A stretch of 8,983 nt of DNA from an uncultured Collinsella sp. (lineage in GTDB: Bacteria > Actinomycetota > Coriobacteriia > Coriobacteriales > Coriobacteriaceae), in assembly GCA_905197585.1 (NCBI GenBank), contig CAJJZO010000064.1, positions 1 to 8,983 of the forward strand. The letters run 5' to 3'. This document shows positions 1-6,027 of this stretch, in pieces. Positions within the stretch are counted from its first letter, which is position 1. The number at the start of each line of letters is the position of its first letter. Both the position numbers and the translations under genes were made by a program. Under the pieces are notes generated by a model, which saw only the letters and a program-made list of their open reading frames with translations, had not been told where the DNA came from and made no database searches.

Positions 1-417
1 GACACTGCGACCCAAACCCACGGATTCGCCCTCGGCAGCCGCCTGTACCGCGGCGCCGCCGGACACAAGATGAATAGGCTCATTGCCCCCAAGCGCAAAA
101 TTGATAAGTTCCTCGGCGTCATTAATGCCACGCGTCACCGCACAGGAGTAAACCGACTTGCCATCGAAGCGATCGAGCTCGACATTTTTATCCGCCGCAA
201 TGATGACACCCTTGGCACCTGCGATGTCTGCCGCGGTCAGTACATTTTTAGCGCCGCCCGAACGCTGAGTCTCGACCTTAATGCTCACGCCCATCTTGGC
301 TGCCTGGTCTTCCAACCCTTTGGCCGCCATAAATGTGTGAGCAATGCCCGTTGGACATGCCGTGATGGCAACGACATCGTAAGTGCCGCCCCCCACCTTC
401 TCGTTTGCAGCTGACAT
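1..417 (-). CDS. fruA: PTS fructose-family EIIB(C) component, N-terminal part (runs off left edge)
   Basis: This is the first 139 codons of a gene that continues beyond base 1. The ATG at 417-415 is preceded by AAAAGGAGG with a 4-nt spacer. The visible protein is a fructose-type EIIB domain: a short linker, then VVAITACPTGIAHTFMAA (about residues 15-32), where Cys21 is the expected phospho-acceptor, followed by KVETQ (47-51), a DI..AKGVIIAAD segment and RFDGK. From the known family, EIIB receives phosphate from EIIA and passes it to the sugar as the membrane EIIC domain imports it. The Ala/Gly-rich stretch near the visible end looks like a linker to EIIC. No EIIA domain precedes EIIB, so this would be an EIIBC layout or need a separate EIIA. 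The motif reads KVETQRSGG where KVETQGS is usual. The sugar cannot be told from this part; fructose or mannose-type substrates are both possible. The upstream DeoR-family gene is the likely regulator. Confidence 0.88.
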   Translation of the reverse strand, partial: MSAANEKVGGGTYDVVAITACPTGIAHTFMAAKGLEDQAAKMGVSIKVETQRSGGAKNVLTAADIAGAKGVIIAADKNVELDRFDGKSVYSCAVTRGINDAEELINFALGGNEPIHLVSGGAAVQAAAEGESVGLGRSV

Positions 418-501
418 GTTTCCTCCTTTTGCACAAGCAGGCCCAGCCCTCCCCTTCTGAGGGTCACAACCTGCGTATTACCTTGTGTTTGAGTGATTGA
501 T

Positions 502-521
502 AGCGCCGAAGTGACGGCGCT
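502..521. promoter_or_regulatory. 7-bp hairpin in the regulator-to-PTS gap
   Basis: AGCGCCG (502-508) and CGGCGCT (515-521) form a perfect 7-bp stem with a 6-nt loop, about 85 nt upstream of the PTS start codon. On the plus strand it is followed by TTTT, so it resembles a short terminator, but no plus-strand gene lies before it. On the minus strand it has no U-tract and would sit in the PTS leader or promoter region, where it could be an operator or an RNA hairpin. The function is not determined. Confidence 0.45.
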
Positions 522-538
522 TTTAAGCGATATCTATA

Positions 539-612
539 CGATGGCCCCGGCGGGCATGATCACGTCGTATGGAAACAGGGGTACTGGGAAATCATGCCCG
601 ACGGGGCCATCG
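539..612. repeat. Large palindromic element, 22-bp arms around a 30-nt centre
   Basis: The arms 539-560 and 591-612 are inverted copies that match at 21 of 22 positions (the single mismatch is g550 against a601). The centre is 561-590. The element lies between the regulator and the PTS gene and abuts the next stem-loop (614-650) with one base between. It has no open frame and no U-tract. The size and symmetry fit a REP/MITE-type intergenic repeat; an RNA processing hairpin in the intergenic transcript is the alternative. Copy number elsewhere cannot be judged from this window. Confidence 0.7.
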
Positions 613-613
613 G

Positions 614-650
614 AACCACCACAATGGGGACAGGCACCTTTGTGGTGGTT
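614..650 (+). repeat. REP-like stem-loop, GGGGACAGGC core (copy 1)
   Basis: AACCACCACAA (614-624) and TTGTGGTGGTT (640-650) form a perfect 11-bp stem. The 15-nt loop contains TGGGGACAGGC (625-635). A second stem-loop at 2735-2763, in the opposite orientation, has an unrelated stem but the same core with one change (TGGGGACAGAC). Conserved loop tags with variable stems are typical of REP-type palindromes mobilised by Y1/RAYT transposases; assigning this one to that class is inference. It could also act as a 3'-end stabilising hairpin for the regulator transcript, which ends 23 nt away. Confidence 0.6.
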
Positions 651-672
651 TTGGCCTTGCTTCGCCCCGTTG

Positions 673-1419
673 CTAAACCGTGATGACGTTTTCCATCGTC
701 TGGTACTTAGCGGGCACCTCGCCCGCGGTGATAACCGTTACGTCACGGAAGTCCGCGAATTTTACGGGAGCCACCATGCCAAACTTACTGGCGTCCGAGA
801 TTACGAAGCGTTTGGCTGTATGGCGCATCGAGATACGCTTGACCTGCGCTTCCTCGATATCGGGCGTCGTAAAGCCCTGCTCGGCGGCAATGCCGTTAGA
901 ACCCCAAAAGCCGCAGTTAAAGTTGTAGCGGTCTAGGGTTGCCAGAGCATCGGGGCCAACGAGCGCCTCGGTCTCGGGTTTAAGCTCGCCGCCCAGCACC
1001 ACGGTGCGCATGCCGCGCACAGCGAGATGCTGAGCATGGAGCACGGAATCAGTCACATAGGTGACCGATTCGAGATGCGGAAGATGCTCGATGAGTCTGA
1101 GCGTTGTCGAACCCGAATCGATGTACACAAAGCTCTCGGGCTCCACGAGCGCCGCGGCGCGGGCGCAGATACGCTCCTTGTCGTCGTTATGGAGGTCGCT
1201 GCGCTCATTAAGCGTTAGGTCGCGCGTCACGTGCGCGCGCTCAAGACTTGGCGCGCCACCGTGCACCTTGGCGATGCGGTGCGCTCGGTCGAGCGTCTGT
1301 AGGTCGCGTCGAATGGTAGACGCCGTCACGCCCAGGGCATCGGCAAGCTCGGGCACCGTTACCGAGCCAGCCTGCCGCACCATCGACACGATCGTATTGA
1401 GCCTATCTTCCGCAAGCAT
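673..1419 (-). CDS. DeoR-family transcriptional regulator (sugar-phosphate sensing)
   Basis: This 248-aa protein has the usual length for the family. The N-terminal DeoR winged helix-turn-helix (about 1-56) includes TVPELADALGVTASTIRRDL (21-40) and the HGGA element at 53-56. The C-terminal DeoRC effector domain, related to sugar-phosphate isomerases, has DSGSTT (101-106), VTDS (122-125), GG (143-144), GFTTPD (182-187) and DASKFG (209-214). Such proteins usually repress sugar operons until they bind a sugar phosphate. The start ATG has AGGAGG 8 nt upstream, lying within the end of the oxidoreductase gene. That gene's TAA is only 3 nt before this ATG, so the two are almost certainly co-transcribed and translationally coupled. 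The PTS gene downstream is the natural target, which would make this FruR-like, but the actual ligand is not visible in the sequence. Confidence 0.92.
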   Translation of the reverse strand: MLAEDRLNTIVSMVRQAGSVTVPELADALGVTASTIRRDLQTLDRAHRIAKVHGGAPSLERAHVTRDLTLNERSDLHNDDKERICARAAALVEPESFVYIDSGSTTLRLIEHLPHLESVTYVTDSVLHAQHLAVRGMRTVVLGGELKPETEALVGPDALATLDRYNFNCGFWGSNGIAAEQGFTTPDIEEAQVKRISMRHTAKRFVISDASKFGMVAPVKFADFRDVTVITAGEVPAKYQTMENVITV

Positions 1420-1422
1420 CGC

Positions 1423-2502
1423 TTACTCCTCCTCGGGGTAGACGACTCCCCAATCGGCGCGGAGCTTGGTCATGAGCTCCATCACATCAGAAGCATAATC
1501 CAGAAGCTCACGCTTGGAATCGTCGCCGGCGACGGCCTGCTCGAGGTCAGCCATCTCGTAGCACAGGGCATAAGCCTCGGTGCCCGCGGCGACCTCCTCG
1601 CGATGACCGTCCGCGGTCCACACGATCGTCGCGTGATCGGCGCGCGGATACTCGTTGACCTCGACATAGCAATTGTCAAAGCTGATAACCGAGCGCTTTG
1701 GCTGCTTGGAGTGGAGCGTAAGGCTCACGACGCCCAGCTGCTGCTCGGCATTGCGGCAGACGATGCCGCCTGCAACGTCCACGCCGGTCTCGCAGATGTT
1801 ACCCAGAGACACGACCTCGACGGGCTGGCTCGCCATAAACAGGCGCATGACGGACAGGGCATACACGCCAATATCGAGCATGGCACCGCCGGCGAGGTTA
1901 CGATTGTAGAAACGGTTGGTCAGGTCGCCGTACTCCTTGTAGCTACCAAAGTTGAGCTGAGCGAGGTTCATGCGGCCAAACTCGCCGGCATCCATGCGGC
2001 GGCGCAGCTCTTGATACAAGGGCATGTGGAGCACCGTGGTAGCGTCCATAAGGACCACGTTGTGTTCGGCGGCAATGGCGCGGGCCTCATCGAGCTCGGC
2101 GGAGTTGAGCGTGATGGCCTTCTCGCAGAGAACGTGCTTGCCGGCCGCCAAGGCGGCGCGCAGATAGGTGATATGGGTGTTGTGCGGGGTGGTGATGTAG
2201 ACGGCGTCGATGTCAGGATCGGCATAGAGGTCCTCAACCGTTTCATAGACCTTCTCGATGCCATACTGCTCAGCAAAAGCCTGGGCCTTGGACAGCGTGC
2301 GGTTGGCGACGCCCGCAAGCTTGCGGCCGGCCAGCGCGAGGGACTGGGCCATTTGGTTGGCAATAACGCCGCAACCGATCACAGCCCAACGGAGCTCGGG
2401 AGCCGTAAAGATGTCGTTAGGGAACGGCTTGTCCTGGACCGAAGCAAATGCCGCTTTGGCGGCTGCCGCGGCGTCGAGTGGAGCCTGCTTGGAATCTGCC
2501 AT
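1423..2502 (-). CDS. Gfo/Idh/MocA-family NAD(P)-dependent oxidoreductase
   Basis: This is a 359-aa cytoplasmic dehydrogenase. After an Ala/Lys-rich N-terminal extension of about 35 residues comes the Rossmann fold: WAVIGCGVIA, with GxGxxA at 43-48, an acceptor segment GVANR (64-68), then YITTPHNTHI (102-111) and HVLCEKAITLN (123-133). The family's usual EKP is EKA here (Glu127-Lys128-Ala129). The C-terminal substrate domain has the GGAMLDIGVY signature (205-214). This subgroup resembles dihydrodiol/xylose-type dehydrogenases, which oxidise or reduce polyols, sugars or inositols; the substrate cannot be read from sequence. The start ATG has AGGAG with a 7-nt spacer. It is the first gene of the pair with the DeoR regulator, so it is probably under that regulator or the motif array upstream. 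There are no transmembrane segments or signal peptide. Confidence 0.93.
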   Translation of the reverse strand: MADSKQAPLDAAAAAKAAFASVQDKPFPNDIFTAPELRWAVIGCGVIANQMAQSLALAGRKLAGVANRTLSKAQAFAEQYGIEKVYETVEDLYADPDIDAVYITTPHNTHITYLRAALAAGKHVLCEKAITLNSAELDEARAIAAEHNVVLMDATTVLHMPLYQELRRRMDAGEFGRMNLAQLNFGSYKEYGDLTNRFYNRNLAGGAMLDIGVYALSVMRLFMASQPVEVVSLGNICETGVDVAGGIVCRNAEQQLGVVSLTLHSKQPKRSVISFDNCYVEVNEYPRADHATIVWTADGHREEVAAGTEAYALCYEMADLEQAVAGDDSKRELLDYASDVMELMTKLRADWGVVYPEEE

Positions 2503-2553
2503 TATGTGTCTCCTGTGTCATAGAACGTCTTGCATTTCTGACAGCTCTATATT

Positions 2554-2684
2554 CGCACAAACACGCGCGTCTGTGCGCGTTTTTGCGTATCTCACCGCTA
2601 AACGGTCATTATTGCCCCGTAAACGGCGCATATATACGCATAGGTGCGTAATTAAACGCAATCTAACGCGCATAAACGCGCACA
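2554..2684 (-). promoter_or_regulatory. Helically phased ACGC/GCGT motif array upstream of the oxidoreductase
   Basis: The 328-nt gap between rplX and the oxidoreductase holds no gene. Its central part is packed with short motifs: ACGC begins at 2636, 2656, 2666 and 2676, GCGT begins at 2646, and GCGCA sits at 2626-2630, so six sites fall 10 bp apart. A second cluster has GCGT starting at 2567, 2577 and 2585. A 16-bp inverted repeat, TGTGCGCGTTTTTGCG (2572-2587) against 2669-2684 (15/16), brackets the region with 81 bp between. CCGTAAACGG (2617-2626) is a small dyad in the middle. Ten-base phasing puts the sites on one face of the helix, as expected for cooperative protein binding. The promoter itself is not clear; TATA-like strings occur at 2548-2553 and 2631-2636 on the minus strand, without a good -35. 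Confidence 0.5.
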
Positions 2685-2734
2685 CAAGCAATTTATACAG
2701 CACGACCCGCTCATTTATGCTTACCCAGTTAGGG

Positions 2735-2763
2735 TACTCATTTAAGTCTGTCCCCAATGAGTA
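2735..2763 (-). repeat. REP-like stem-loop, GGGGACAGAC core (copy 2)
   Basis: TACTCATT (2735-2742) and AATGAGTA (2756-2763) form a perfect 8-bp stem around a 13-nt loop. On the minus strand the core reads TGGGGACAGAC, one base different from the core at 625-635, while the stems are unrelated. A smaller dyad, TACCC/GGGTA (2722-2726 and 2732-2736), overlaps its edge. The element sits 8 nt beyond the U-tract of the ribosomal operon terminator. Confidence 0.55.
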
Positions 2764-2770
2764 GGGATAG

Positions 2771-2804
2771 AAAAAGGCCCGGGTGCCGTGGCATCCGGGC
2801 CTTT
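2771..2804 (-). terminator. Intrinsic terminator of the ribosomal protein operon
   Basis: Read on the minus strand, AAAGGCCCGG (2804-2795) pairs with CCGGGCCTTT (2782-2773). The stem extends inward by four more pairs after one mismatch to a small loop, and the 3' side runs into five Ts (2775-2771). It starts 26 nt after the rplX stop codon. This is a textbook Rho-independent terminator and marks the end of the transcript at rplX. Confidence 0.92.
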
Positions 2805-2830
2805 GCTAGCAACTTGATGTTGCGGGCAGC

Positions 2831-3136
2831 TTAGAACTTGTGGCCGCACTTCTTGCAGACGCGCAGCTTGTTCTTGCCGTCCTTCTCGTGACCGACGCGG
2901 GTAACCTTACCGCACTCGGGGCAAACGAGATTGACGTTGGAGGCGTCGATGGGAGCCTCCTGCGAAACGATGCCGCCCTGCTGGTTGGCAGCGTTGGGCT
3001 TGACGGCCTTCTTAACGACCGAAACGCCCTCGACAACGACCTTGTTCTCGGCGGGGAGAGCACGCAGGACAACGCCCTGCTTGCCGCGATCCTTACCAGA
3101 GAGAACCTGGACCTTATCGCCCTTCTTGATATACAT
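2831..3136 (-). CDS. rplX: 50S ribosomal protein L24
   Basis: This 101-aa protein is an assembly-initiating protein of the large subunit that binds 23S rRNA near the exit tunnel. The N-terminal KOW domain is clear ([20 protein letters not shown], 4-23). The C-terminal tail carries two CxxC pairs, C72-P-E-C75 and C94-K-K-C97, so it is the zinc-ribbon (C+) form found in many Gram-positives. The start ATG is preceded by GGGGAG with a short spacer, 13 nt after the rplN stop. It is the last gene of the ribosomal run. In most bacteria rplE follows directly, but here a terminator does. Confidence 0.97.
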   Translation of the reverse strand: MYIKKGDKVQVLSGKDRGKQGVVLRALPAENKVVVEGVSVVKKAVKPNAANQQGGIVSQEAPIDASNVNLVCPECGKVTRVGHEKDGKNKLRVCKKCGHKF

Positions 3137-3149
3137 ATATCTCCCCTAA

Positions 3150-3518
3150 CTACAGGGTCTCGGGAGCGAGCGAGACGATCTTCATGTACTTCTTGTCACG
3201 AAGCTCGCGAGCGACGGGCCCGAAGATACGGGTGCCGACGGGCGAACCATCGTTGTTGATGACAACGCAGGCGTTCTCATCAAAGCGAATGTAGGAGCCA
3301 TCCTTGCGGCGGATCTCCTTAACGGTGCGAACGACGACGCAACGGACAACGTCCTTCTTCTTGACGTTGGCGCCAGGGGTAGCCTCCTGGACAGCACCGA
3401 TGAACACATCGCCGATGCCTGCATAACGACGCTTGGAACCGCCAAGCACCTTGATGCAGCGAATCTTGCGAGCGCCGGAGTTGTCGGCGACGTTCAGCAT
3501 GGTTTGCATCTGAATCAT
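3150..3518 (-). CDS. rplN: 50S ribosomal protein L14
   Basis: This 122-aa protein has the exact family length. It begins [27 protein letters not shown], the conserved L14 start, and contains the typical [13 protein letters not shown] and [26 protein letters not shown] segments and ends in [10 protein letters not shown]14 sits at the subunit interface, where it forms a bridge with 16S rRNA and is the docking site of the silencing factor RsfS. GGAGGA lies 9 nt upstream of the ATG. In E. coli this gene heads the spc operon. Here too it follows an unusually long gap (118 nt after rpsQ) that contains a nested hairpin, suggesting separate control of rplN-rplX. Confidence 0.98.
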   Translation of the reverse strand: MIQMQTMLNVADNSGARKIRCIKVLGGSKRRYAGIGDVFIGAVQEATPGANVKKKDVVRCVVVRTVKEIRRKDGSYIRFDENACVVINNDGSPVGTRIFGPVARELRDKKYMKIVSLAPETL

Positions 3519-3525
3519 GGTAGAT

Positions 3526-3609
3526 GTTCCTCCGAACTAAGAACCGAAGAGAGGTGCGCAGCCTTTATACGGCCCGTGGTATGCAAACCAGGCATACGCA
3601 CATCTTCGG
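3526..3609 (-). promoter_or_regulatory. Nested-hairpin leader before rplN
   Basis: The transcript between rpsQ and rplN can fold into a three-tier stem: CCGAAGA (3609-3603) with TCTTCGG (3550-3544), then GTGCG (3601-3597) with CGCAC (3558-3554), then TATGC (3596-3592) with GCATA (3584-3580). All the pairs are Watson-Crick. Between this fold and the ATG, GTTC/GAAC (3526-3529 and 3534-3537) can form a small hairpin holding GGAG of the ribosome binding site in its loop. A TATAAA box lies inside the region (3568-3563, minus strand). This resembles an autoregulatory r-protein leader, but no known leader class was recognised. Confidence 0.55.
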
Positions 3610-3636
3610 AAACGTACAAGTCGTAAGAGCGACTGC

Positions 3637-3897
3637 TTATTTAGCGCGCTCGACGACCTCGATGAGGCGCCAACGCTTCATCTTGGACATAGGACGGGTC
3701 TCCATAACGCGGACGGTATCGCCCACGCCAGCCGTGCACTCCTCGTCGTGAGCGTGCAGCTTCTTGGAGCTGGTCATCATCTTGCCGTACTTGGGGTGAC
3801 GCTTGCGCTCGGTGATGGTGACAACAATGGTCTTGGCACCGGAGACGGAGGTAACGACACCCGTACGGACCTTACGCGAGTTACGCGAATCAGTCAT
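3637..3897 (-). CDS. rpsQ: 30S ribosomal protein S17
   Basis: This 86-aa protein is a primary 16S rRNA-binding protein of the small subunit body (OB fold). The signature region is complete: RKVRTGVVTSVSGAKTIVVTI (8-28), then ERKRHPKYGKMMTSSKKLHAHDEE and GDTVRVMETRPMSKMKRWRL. AGGAG stands 5 nt upstream of the ATG, and the gene begins 16 nt after the rpmC stop. It is the last gene of the tightly packed rplB-to-rpsQ block; 118 nt of structured spacer follow before rplN. Confidence 0.98.
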   Translation of the reverse strand: MTDSRNSRKVRTGVVTSVSGAKTIVVTITERKRHPKYGKMMTSSKKLHAHDEECTAGVGDTVRVMETRPMSKMKRWRLIEVVERAK

Positions 3898-3913
3898 GTT
3901 CTCTCCTTAGGTC

Positions 3914-4129
3914 CTACTCGGCGACAGCGGACTTCTCCGCTGCGATCTCGCGGGCGCGCTGCTCCGTGAGGACGCGAGCGATGTCCTTCTTCACGGTGTT
4001 GACGCGAGCGGTGTTGTCCAGCTGGCTGGTGGCCATCTGGAAACGAAGGTTAAAGAGCTCGGCGCGCATTTCCTTCAGCTTCTCAACGAGCTGAGCGTCC
4101 GAGAGCTCACGAATCTCTGCGGGCTTCAT
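3914..4129 (-). CDS. rpmC: 50S ribosomal protein L29
   Basis: This 71-aa protein is the small two-helix coiled coil near the peptide exit tunnel that contacts L23 and nascent-chain factors. The family motifs are present: EIRELSDAQLVEKLKEMRAELFNLRFQMATSQLDN (5-39) and VKKDIARVLTEQRARE. The C-terminal EIAAEKSAVAE tail is slightly longer than the shortest members. Its ATG overlaps the rplP stop codon as TAATG, and AGGAG lies 5 nt upstream inside the last codons of rplP, so translation is coupled. Confidence 0.97.
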   Translation of the reverse strand: MKPAEIRELSDAQLVEKLKEMRAELFNLRFQMATSQLDNTARVNTVKKDIARVLTEQRAREIAAEKSAVAE

Positions 4130-4632
4130 TAGTTCTCCTCCTTGGCGGCGGCGGCGTCCTCAGCAGCCCACTTGGCCTCGAGAGCGGCCACCTCACCCAA
4201 CTCCTTCTCGATGCCCTGCTCAGCGTTCTTAGCAGCAACAATCTTGGTCTTGATGGGAAGCTTGTGCTGTGCAAGACGCAGAGCCTCGCGAGCGACCTCC
4301 TCGGGAACACCCTTGACCTCGAACATGATGCGGCCGGGCTTGACGACGGCCACCCACTCCTCGGGGTTACCCTTACCAGAACCCATGCGAGTCTCGGCAG
4401 GCTTCTTGGTGATGGGCTTATCGGGGAAGATCGTGATGTAGACACGACCGCCACGCTTCATGTAGCGGGTCATGGCAATACGAGCGGCCTCGATCTGACG
4501 GTTGGTGATCCAATGGGCCTCGAGAGCCTGGATACCAAACTCGCCGAAATGCAGCTCGGTATTACCCTTGGCCTGGCCCTTCATGGAGCCACGCTGCACC
4601 TTGCGGTGAAGAATACGCTTAGGGGCAAGCAC
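4129..4632 (-). CDS. rplP: 50S ribosomal protein L16, with acidic C-terminal extension
   Basis: This is a 167-aa protein; L16 is normally about 135-145 aa. The N-terminal two thirds is standard: [50 protein letters not shown] and [30 protein letters not shown]16 binds 23S rRNA close to the A-site tRNA. After KLPIKTKIV the protein continues for about 30 Ala/Glu-rich residues, ending in AAAAKEEN. The start is GTG and overlaps the rpsC stop as TAGTG, with AGGAGG 8 nt upstream. The extension is translated in frame with no sign of a frameshift. It may be a lineage-specific tail. Confidence 0.97.
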   Translation of the reverse strand: MLAPKRILHRKVQRGSMKGQAKGNTELHFGEFGIQALEAHWITNRQIEAARIAMTRYMKRGGRVYITIFPDKPITKKPAETRMGSGKGNPEEWVAVVKPGRIMFEVKGVPEEVAREALRLAQHKLPIKTKIVAAKNAEQGIEKELGEVAALEAKWAAEDAAAAKEEN

Positions 4633-5342
4633 TACTGACCCCTCCTCTCGGAGTTACGACGACGAGGACGGGAAGAGCCCTCGAGTGCAGGGTTGGGAAC
4701 AGGCTGGCCCGGGAGCTTCTCGCCCAGGTAGATCCAGACCTTCACGCCGCAAGCGCCCATGGTGGTGCTGGCGACAGCCGTGCCGTAGTCGATCTTGGCA
4801 CGGAGGGTGTGCAGAGGCACGCGACCCTCACGGTACCACTCACGACGGCCCATCTCAGCACCGCCGAGACGACCGGAGCACTGGATACGGATGCCCTTAG
4901 CGCCGGCCTTGCGGGCGGACTGGACAGCCTTGCGCATAGCGCGACGGAAGGCAACGCGGCCCTCGAGCTGCTCGGCGATAGACTGAGCAACGAGGTTGGC
5001 GTCGAGCTCGGGGCGCTTGATCTCGACAACGTCGACGGAAAGCTGGCCCTTGGAGACGCCAGCGACCTTCTCGAGCTCGGTGCGGAGGGTATCGATCTCG
5101 GCACCCTTCTTACCGATGACAACGCCGGGGCGAGCGGTGAGGATAATGACCTTCACCTTGTCGCCAGCGCGCTCGATCTCGACGCGGGAGACAGCTGCGC
5201 GGGAAAGACGCTTCTCGAGGTACTTGCGGATCTCGAGATCGTTACCGAGGGTCTTAGCGTAATCCTTCTCTGCGAACCAGCGGGAGCGCCAGTTCTCGGT
5301 GATGCCAAGACGGAAGCCGGTGGGGTAGACTTTCTGACCCAT
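4632..5342 (-). CDS. rpsC: 30S ribosomal protein S3
   Basis: This 236-aa protein sits at the mRNA entry channel of the small subunit. It starts [29 protein letters not shown]. The KH domain carries the GXXG loop as GKKG at 77-80, and the C-terminal S3 domain includes [49 protein letters not shown]. The basic C-terminal tail ([14 protein letters not shown]) is normal for actinobacterial-type S3. AGGAGG lies 11 nt upstream, within the end of rplV, whose stop is 6 nt before this ATG. Its own stop overlaps the GTG of rplP. Confidence 0.98.
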   Translation of the reverse strand: MGQKVYPTGFRLGITENWRSRWFAEKDYAKTLGNDLEIRKYLEKRLSRAAVSRVEIERAGDKVKVIILTARPGVVIGKKGAEIDTLRTELEKVAGVSKGQLSVDVVEIKRPELDANLVAQSIAEQLEGRVAFRRAMRKAVQSARKAGAKGIRIQCSGRLGGAEMGRREWYREGRVPLHTLRAKIDYGTAVASTTMGACGVKVWIYLGEKLPGQPVPNPALEGSSRPRRRNSERRGQ

Positions 5343-5348
5343 ACAGCT

Positions 5349-5720
5349 TTACGCCTCCTTTCGAGGAGCAACGACGACGGTGATGTGGGAAGTACGCTTC
5401 AGAATGCGAGAAGCGGAACCCTTGGCGCGGGGACGGATGCGCTTAAGCGTCGGACCCTCGTCAACATAGGCAGCGGCGACAACCAGGTTGTCGGCACGCA
5501 GACCGTTGTTGTTCTCGGCGTTCGCAACGGCGGAACGGAGAACCTTCTCGACATCCACGGCGACGGCGCGGTCGCAGAAGTGGAGGATGTCGAAGGCCTG
5601 AGCGACAGGCTTGCGGCGGATCAGATCGACCACCAGGCGGGCCTTGCTGGGGGAAACACGCACGTACTTAGCGACGGCGCGAACCTCGGTGGCCTCAGTT
5701 TCAATAGACTTAGTTGCCAT
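5349..5720 (-). CDS. rplV: 50S ribosomal protein L22
   Basis: This 123-aa protein lines the peptide exit tunnel with its long beta-hairpin, together with L4. The family core is present: [27 protein letters not shown] (13-39), [15 protein letters not shown] and the hairpin region [29 protein letters not shown]. The site of macrolide-resistance changes in other bacteria is this hairpin; nothing abnormal is seen here. The ribosome binding site is a weak run of five Gs about 10 nt upstream of the ATG, overlapping the rpsS stop. The gap to rpsS is 14 nt. Confidence 0.98.
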   Translation of the reverse strand: MATKSIETEATEVRAVAKYVRVSPSKARLVVDLIRRKPVAQAFDILHFCDRAVAVDVEKVLRSAVANAENNNGLRADNLVVAAAYVDEGPTLKRIRPRAKGSASRILKRTSHITVVVAPRKEA

Positions 5721-5734
5721 TTACGGTTAACCCC

Positions 5735-5995
5735 CTATTTGGCCTTGTGGCCACGGAACGTACGAGTCGGCGCGAACTCGCCGAGCTTGTGACCAACCAT
5801 GGACTCGGTAACATACACGGGCACATGCTTGCGGCCGTCGTGGACGGCGATGGTGTGACCAACCATCTCGGGGAAGATGGTGGACGCGCGGGACCAGGTC
5901 TTCACGACGTCCTTCTTGCCAGCCTCGTTCATCGCGGTGATACGCGAGAGAAGGCGAGTCTCCACGAACGGGCCCTTTTTGAGACTTCTGCTCAT
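5735..5995 (-). CDS. rpsS: 30S ribosomal protein S19
   Basis: This 86-aa protein of the small subunit head contacts S13 and 16S rRNA. It begins [19 protein letters not shown] and has the conserved [49 protein letters not shown] block. The ATG is preceded by AGGAG with a 9-nt spacer and lies 32 nt after the rplB stop. No in-frame irregularity is seen. Confidence 0.98.
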   Translation of the reverse strand: MSRSLKKGPFVETRLLSRITAMNEAGKKDVVKTWSRASTIFPEMVGHTIAVHDGRKHVPVYVTESMVGHKLGEFAPTRTFRGHKAK

Positions 5996-6027
5996 AAGTG
6001 CTTTCTCCTAAAACTCGGTATCCGAAA

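Noticed and set aside
502..524. Plus-strand terminator
   Set aside because: The hairpin plus TTTT looks right, but there is no plus-strand gene upstream to terminate. It is kept only as an undetermined hairpin.
493..936. Plus-strand frame starting at 493
   Set aside because: It reads through both palindromes and then antisense through the regulator. Its translation is not protein-like and it has no ribosome binding site.
2554..2684. CRISPR array or replication iterons
   Set aside because: The repeats are only 4-6 bp, degenerate, and spaced by 10 bp with no spacers of CRISPR size. No initiator or cas gene is nearby.
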